DNA of 64,000 bases from positions 356,482 through 420,481 of the forward strand of contig BCIH01000001.1 of assembly GCA_002897115.2 (NCBI GenBank), given 5' to 3'. Of this stretch, positions 58,901 to 64,000 are shown one piece after another. Made by a program: the position numbers and the translations under genes. Source of the stretch: Prototheca cutis (taxonomy: Eukaryota > Chlorophyta > Trebouxiophyceae > Chlorellales > Chlorellaceae). Within the stretch, counting starts at the first letter, position 1. Every line of letters begins with the position of its first letter. Under the pieces are notes generated by a model. That model made no database searches. It was not told where the DNA came from and saw only the letters and a program-made list of their open reading frames with translations.

Positions 58901-61666
58901 CCAGGTACAGGCACAGCGAGTCGAGCGAGTCGTACAGCCCGATGCGCAGCTGGATGGGCCCCACTGGGAAGAAGCGTGAGAAGATCTTGCGTGTCTCCAG
59001 AATGTCGCGGAACGCCGCCAGATTTTCAACGCGCCACGTCAGCATGATCTTGGCCGGGGAAGCGCCGTCGTCGCCCACGAGCGGCGGCGCCGCCGCCCGG
59101 ACCTCCGTGGGTGGGCTCGCCGCGGTGCTGCTGGCACTCAGCGCTGCTGCTGCGGCCGCAGCAGCGGCAGCGGCGCTGCTGCCGTCGTCGTTTGAACGAG
59201 GCGGCGCCTTGTCGGCCGACGCGTCGCTGCCATCATTGACGATGCTTTCGTCGCCCTCGCTGTCAGAAGCCGAGCCATTCGTCGTTGCCTCTGGTAAGCC
59301 CTTGCCCTGCAGCTGCTCTTCTTCAGACCCAGCGTCGTTGTCTTCTTCCTCCTCGCCACCATCCTCACCACCATGGCTACCAAGCCCAGGCCGTGCGGTG
59401 GTCTGCGGGGGCTTGACGCCGGCGGTGATGGGATCGCCCACCCCGTCGTCGTCGTGCTGCTGCTGCCCCTCCAACGCGCTGAGCTCGGCCGGGGCAAGGG
59501 GCAGGGCACGGANGTCGGAGGATTCTTTGAGGACCAGGGCGTCGGCTGTAAAGACCACCTGGTCATCGACCAGGAACCCAGCGTCGGCGTCAAACAGCGT
59601 CGTCAGACTGACAAAGTCGCGCCAGCCCCAGTCCTTTGCGGTGCAGGAGTAGCGGTTTTGCGACTCCTTGGCAATGCTGCGCTCCTCCCAGCGCTGGTTG
59701 ACCACAGCGAGGCGGTGGGAAACGAAGCTGGTCCAGTCAAAGGCCTGCGGCGCAGGGTCCCAGACCTCGAGGAACAGGGACAGGCATGTCGGCGGCTGGG
59801 ACTGGCCGCGAGGGTACACAATCAGCCGGCAGTCGCGGGAGCCGACCCGGAACCGCTGCGACTTTATGCACAGACCCGAGATCTTGCGCTTCTTCAGCGC
59901 GTCTTTGAGTCGCGTGAAGTTGTCGATGCGCCACGTGAACCGCGCCGCGCAGTCCGCCTCCCGTGGCGCGGTGGATGCGGCAGAGGTCACGCGCCGTAGG
60001 GCGCCGCCGCTGCCGCCGCCGGTCAGCCCGCCGCCGAGCCCGCCGGGCACGCTGCCGCCCAGGCCGCCACCCAGCGCACCCGGCCCGGGCCCCGCCCCGG
60101 CCACGGCTCGGATATCCGATCCAAGCGTCAGGCTGGTCGTCTCGCGCAGGACCTGGTACGACGCCGAGAAGATGGCCACGCCGCCGAGCAGGTAGGGCGC
60201 GCGAGCAAAATCCGACAGCCGCATGAAATCCGTCCAGCCCAAGCTTGTCGACTCGCCGCCCGCGCCATTGACCGACAGCCGGCCGTACGAATCGCGCTGG
60301 AGCGGGCGCACGGGGCCGGGGCCCTGCGGATGCACGCCCAGTCGGAACAGGCACCACGTCGATTTTTCAGCCGCGCCACGCCCGTCGCCGTCCTTGGACT
60401 CCAGGCACAGACTCAGCAGCTCACCGTCAGACTGAGGCGTGATGTACACCGACATTCGAAGCATGATGTCACCTGTAGGTAGGTAGGTAGGGCTTTTGAC
60501 ACCTTTAAAAAAAATAGCAGTGTGTGTTGGCTGTTTCAGCATGCATGGCCGTTTGGGATCGCCACTAGGAGCGCAGGCGCATGCGAATGCATCGCAAAAG
60601 TCACCACCGGTTCGTTGACAGCAAAACCATGCCACGATGACATGACAACCCCTCAATACCCCCCCCCCAAAACAAAACAAAAACAAAAACCAAAAGACAA
60701 AAAACAAAACCGAGCAAGCAGCCAATGTCACCTGCAATGAATGCTGGGGACATGATTTTCTGGGTTCGGAGGAGGGGCAGGAACTCGTTAAAGTTTTGCA
60801 CGGTCCATACCAGGCGTCCCGCCAGCGCGTTCTCAGAGCTGGGCCCCACGCGCCCACTCAGGTCGGGCTCTCGGAGGAAGGACGAACCCTCGGCCAGGAT
60901 GGAGATGCCCAGGCTCAGCGTCACGTTGTCCGGCAGCGCGTCGGGCGACGTGCCCGGCCCCGCCAACGCCGCATGCGTCGCAAACTCGCACCAGCCATGT
61001 GATTTCTTCTTGGCTGAGAAGCGGTGCCACGAGTCCTTGGACAACACCTCTCGACCCTCCACGCACAGGCTCAGTCGGTAGCTGGCAAAGCAGTCCCAGC
61101 GCGAGTTGCGGCGGGGGACGCTGAGCTGCAGGTACACACTCACGTGCCCAGTCGTTGCCTGTCCGTCGCCTGAGGATGGGAATACAGTGCGACGAGGAGG
61201 GTTGCAGGGTCAGGGGTTTTCCTGTCAGGGACACGGCAGCCGCATGGAGAAGGGGCGCAGGTCGCGGCTCCCAAGCGAGGACCTGGGAATGGCAATCCAT
61301 CCAGCCTGCATTGGATGCATCCCCAGACCCCATCAATGCCGCTCCCCCCAGTCACCAGCATGCCATGCATCCAAGCAGCTTCCAGCTCGGCGTCATGCCT
61401 GGCCCCAACCCCCCCCCCGCATGCCGGCAGGGCGCTGCAGGAGCTGCCTGCAGCCAGGGTCCCTCACCTCTTGGGTAGACCAGGACCTCCCCGTCATGCT
61501 CCTTGCCGTCCACACCACGGACGGTGAATGAGGGTGACTTGAGCATCTTGCCGGTATTGAAGCCCTTGAGCGTCCACCGACACTGCAGCTTGTGCGGCAG
61601 GCCATCACCCACGCCCGTCGCCAGCTCCGCCCCGGAGTCGGGGCGGGAGCCTGGCAATTCCGCCAT
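52962..61666 (-). CDS. Giant multi-MATH (TRAF-like) protein with C-terminal coiled coil
   Basis: Seven exons on the minus strand close in phase (61666-61468, 61169-60732, 60472-57034, 56782-56605, 56470-54425, 54225-53896, 53693-52962), giving about 2453 aa. Four MATH domains lie in the N-terminal third: from about residue 30 (CRWTLKGFNTGKMLKSPSF; HRFSAKKKSHGWCEF), 190 (LVWTVQNFNEFLPLL), 380 (FTWRIDNFTRLKDAL; KDWGWRDFVSLTTLF) and 685 (LTWRVENLAAFRDIL). Then come a Gly/His-rich and strongly acidic region (58080-58150), helical repeats, and a long Ala/Glu/Arg coiled coil (about 54425-55000 and 53900-54225), ending in a Gly/Pro/Gln-rich tail. This matches the plant TRAF-like family of At2g25320, which has several MATH domains and a C-terminal coiled coil. 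MATH domains bind short peptides, often on ubiquitin-pathway clients; the algal role is unknown. Exon 3 alone is 3.4 kb. Eight or so N's lie within it. Confidence 0.9.
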
Positions 61667-62848
61667 ACAATGTTCTTATGAATCCACACACGCCCTACTC
61701 TGCGCCTCAGGATCTGCGTAACCGTGCTGAGCCTGGTGGCATCCTTTGTATTCACGGTCTCGCTCAGGTGGCACAGACGAGCTGCCAATCGCACGGGTAG
61801 GAATACATGTACATATCAGATTTAAAGCTCACGCCATGAACGGGTGGAATTCTTGCAGCCAGGGAGCTCCTCGCGCATGCGTCCCTGCTCGCGCCCGCCG
61901 GAGAGCCTGCCCAGTTACCCCAACAAAATCGCTGGATTGGGGGTCCTTGGGCGATTGACGTCACGCTTGGGAGCTCATGCCTTGTGGGGAGGGTTGTTCA
62001 GGCCAAGCACCAAGTACCCTAGCGTATCTCAATCAACGCCGCACATGTGTCATGAATAGATATGGTTCTTCTAATGGTGCTCTTCGGAGACGATGAGCAA
62101 CTTCGCTCTGAACACATGCATGCGTCCCCCAACAAAGTCCATGGGCACGTCAGGCCATGGGCCCGACAGCAGAGCCCCTGGCCATAACAATGCCCCCCGA
62201 CGAATTTTGAGGGAAATTCGTGGCATGTGTTACAGGTCTGGCGGCCCATGTGGTGTGGCCTGCTGAGGAAGGATATCAAGACTCCAGACAGATCCGCGGT
62301 GCCGGGACAGCACCCACACGCCAGGGCCAAACAGGCAAAGCCATGGATGAATAGTGCACCTCCTAAAATGGGTGTGCAGGGCCAAGGCCTGCACATCACA
62401 GCTGTCGAGAGGTGAGATGGCAGTTCACAACACACAGTCAAAACTCTCCTAGGGCGGAGGAGCGATGGCCCAGCACGCTGCAAGCGACGCCATTGCACGC
62501 GAAGCGGCAAGCAAGAGCGCAAGCAGCTTTGCTTCTTGCGCATGTGACCGGAACCTGTGTATGTGTCGATAGGGACAGGATTTGCGTGATGGGCGAGGGG
62601 GAGGATGTGTCCCCTGTTTTGCAGCCCAACACATGGCAGTCTGCCCAGCCCCAATGCACATCCAACTTTGCCATGCGAGCATCCCACACCCCCACCCCCA
62701 CCCCCACCCCTACCTCTAGCAATATTCATTATCATCATGGGCCGCAAGCAAGACCACAAAGAGGAGGGGAAGCCTCACGGCCTGAGGCCCCCAAAGGCGT
62801 TTTCAGATCGTCCAAGCACACGGAGCTCGAGCCCCCATCCCAGGTCCT
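61667..62848. other. Intergenic region between two minus-strand genes
   Basis: About 1.2 kb upstream of the MATH gene and downstream of the 79-aa protein gene. It has a (CCCCCA)n run near 62690-62712. Reading frames on both strands lack family motifs and I support no gene. Confidence 0.45.
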
Positions 62849-63192
62849 CTATTTTCGTGCGGCCTTTTTGGCTGCCTTGAGAATCTCGGACGCTGTCTTG
62901 CTCTCATACAAGGGAGCACGCCAAACCCCATCTGCAGATTGAAAGAGGGCCCTGGCTCACTCAAACNTTGCCACTGCTGAATGATCAGCAAGCACCCATG
63001 GCTCAAAAGCGGGACCACCCAGTACACCAGCTAACCAGGGCTCTTCTTCATGTCTGGATCCGGCGGAGGGAGGGTGCCAGGCTTCTCGGGAGCACCCTTG
63101 CTGCCGTCCCCGCTGCCCCAGGTGTCCAACACGTGGCGACCGAGTGCCAGAGCAATGCTCGCACCAGCTATGGCTGCTATAGCACCCCACAT
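62849..63192 (-). CDS. Small single-pass membrane protein (79 aa), function unknown
   Basis: Two exons on the minus strand, 63192-63036 and 62931-62849, join as SP-(G|AT)-GVW. A transmembrane helix lies right at the N-terminus (MWGAIAAIAGASIALALG), followed by a short polar segment, a Pro-rich stretch (GTLPPPDPDMKK) and a basic amphipathic end (ESKTASEILKAAKKAARK). Size and layout are like accessory subunits of mitochondrial respiratory complexes, but I recognise no family and claim no function. The frame is also open upstream through an acceptor-like AACAG at about 63211, so an extra first exon is possible. An N lies in the intron. It is divergent from EMG1, with 385 bases between the start codons. 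Confidence 0.55.
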
Positions 63193-63577
63193 TCTTAGCA
63201 AACTTCGGAACTGTTCCACAGAAATTCAGCCACACGGGCAAACGAGTGGGTTGCGAAAGGACCCGGTCAGTGGAGACACGACGCTGATCCAAAAACTCAG
63301 GCACGGCTTCGGCGCGCCCTGGATGGGCTTCATCACGGAAAGAGAGCATTCGGAAGTGTCGCNTGTGCATCAATTGNAGCCTGCATGCATCNCGAACGCA
63401 TTGTAAAATAACGAGACATTGGTCTTGAGCCCCTTTGGACCGCTGCTTTCGTGGGGAGTGCGAACTATACGGCCGAGGACGACCGGCGGTCAGGCCGGGA
63501 GAGCATAAGCTCCGGGGAGCCCGCAGCATTCCTGTGCGACCAGGGCCTCGCGGACTTCGCAGTTCACGCAATCTAAA
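63193..63577. other. Divergent promoter region, 79-aa protein and EMG1
   Basis: About 385 bases between two start codons facing away from each other, with three N's. An open minus-strand frame here (from about 63350) has no recognisable motif. Confidence 0.45.
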
Positions 63578-64000
63578 ATGGCCAAGGGCATCGTAGCCCC
63601 TGGCCAGGAGGAGGAGACTGCTGCCCAGACCGCAGCGCAGCGGTCTATTGTGTTTGTGCTGGAGGGGGCCACCCTGGAGGTCGGCAAGGTCGGCAAGGGC
63701 TACGACCTGCTCAACTGTGATGACCACGNCTCCTTCCTCAAGCGCCATGGCCGTGACCCGGCGCACTACCGNCCCGACATCTGCCACCAGGTNTGGTTTG
63801 GAGAAGAGGGGAGGGGGGACGCCCTGGGTGTTGGCCTGTGCCTGCGCGCTTGCCTGCAAGGCTGCCGCTCGTCATGCTGGCCCATGCACACCGAATCCAA
63901 NATGACAGAACACTCTTCGGTGTGATGCAGATGTGTCTGGTCGATTNATTATGTTGCCACGTGTGCCCTGCCCATTGCGCCTGGTCGCGCATGCCGCATG
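63578..64000 (+). CDS. EMG1: 18S rRNA pseudouridine N1-methyltransferase EMG1/NEP1, 5' part
   Basis: Only the first exon (63578-63790, 71 codons) is inside the window, followed by an intron whose donor reads CAG|GTNTGG. The N-terminus MAKGIVAPGQEEETAAQ leads into the family start SIVFVLEGATLEVGKVGKGYDLLN, then CDDHxSFLKRHGRDPAHYxPDICHQ, all matching EMG1/NEP1 of the SPOUT class. The enzyme methylates a pseudouridine in 18S rRNA and is needed to build the small ribosomal subunit in the nucleolus. The two unknown residues are single N's at positions expected to be Ala and Arg. I see no second exon before the window ends. Confidence 0.93.

Noticed and set aside
59737..60357. Long antisense frames across the MATH gene
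   Set aside because: GC-rich coding DNA opens long frames in all phases. These lack any motif and overlap exon 3, which has four conserved domains.

Overview
This window is nuclear DNA of a green alga. It is GC-rich and carries closely packed intron-containing genes on both strands. Most introns are GT-AG with a (T/C)GCAG acceptor. The gene set includes a plastid double-domain CPN20 co-chaperonin, a plant-type S-adenosylhomocysteinase of exactly 485 codons, a plant-type NAD(P)HX epimerase-PNP oxidase fusion, an HIR/SPFH protein and a homologue of the C1 subunit of the Chlamydomonas RNA-binding factor CHLAMY1. A trebouxiophyte of the Chlorella/Auxenochlorella kind fits best, but that is inference from style and gene content. 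Scattered single N's, a 20-N gap and a local misjoin show draft-quality sequence.

Layout, left to right: the 3' end of a class I histone deacetylase (+); a protein with two CCCH modules and a MYND finger (+); a secreted subtilase (-); a three-KH plus WW RNA-binding protein (+); an intergenic stretch of nearly 2 kb; an F-box/LRR protein (+); the DEAD-box helicase DBP4/DDX10 (-); a 103-aa membrane protein (+); an organellar-type RecX protein (-) head-to-head with a large NTE-like patatin phospholipase (+); a 4'-phosphopantetheinyl transferase (-) divergent from SAHH (+); DNA ligase I (+); an HIR protein (-) divergent from ribosomal protein uL13 (+); a triose-phosphate-translocator-family carrier (-) divergent from the NAXE-PNPO fusion (+); CPN20 (-) divergent from an ARF GTPase (+); XRCC4 (+); a 2453-residue multi-MATH protein (-); a 79-aa membrane protein (-) divergent from EMG1 (+, running off the end).

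Most of these are housekeeping genes: chromatin, ribosome biogenesis (DBP4, EMG1, uL13), DNA repair (LIG1, XRCC4, RecX), methyl cycle, cofactor metabolism, vesicle traffic and lipid turnover. I see no operon-like pathway cluster, mobile element, CRISPR or virus-derived gene. Exon joins were worked out by hand from splice sites, reading phase and family conservation. Where all phases close I give exact joins; the HDAC tail, the NTE 5' part and middle, and one DBP4 join remain open.

The points most worth a second look are: a 269-bp perfect copy of an HIR exon region inside the neighbouring transporter intron, beside the N gap (probably an assembly error); a strand-specific placement of poly-G and (UG)n tracts just after 5' splice sites and C tracts before acceptors; the presence in the same window of a homologue of the UG-repeat-binding CHLAMY1 C1 protein; the unusual CCCH-MYND protein; very small exons (6 to 31 nt); and the head-to-head overlapping start codons of RecX and NTE.
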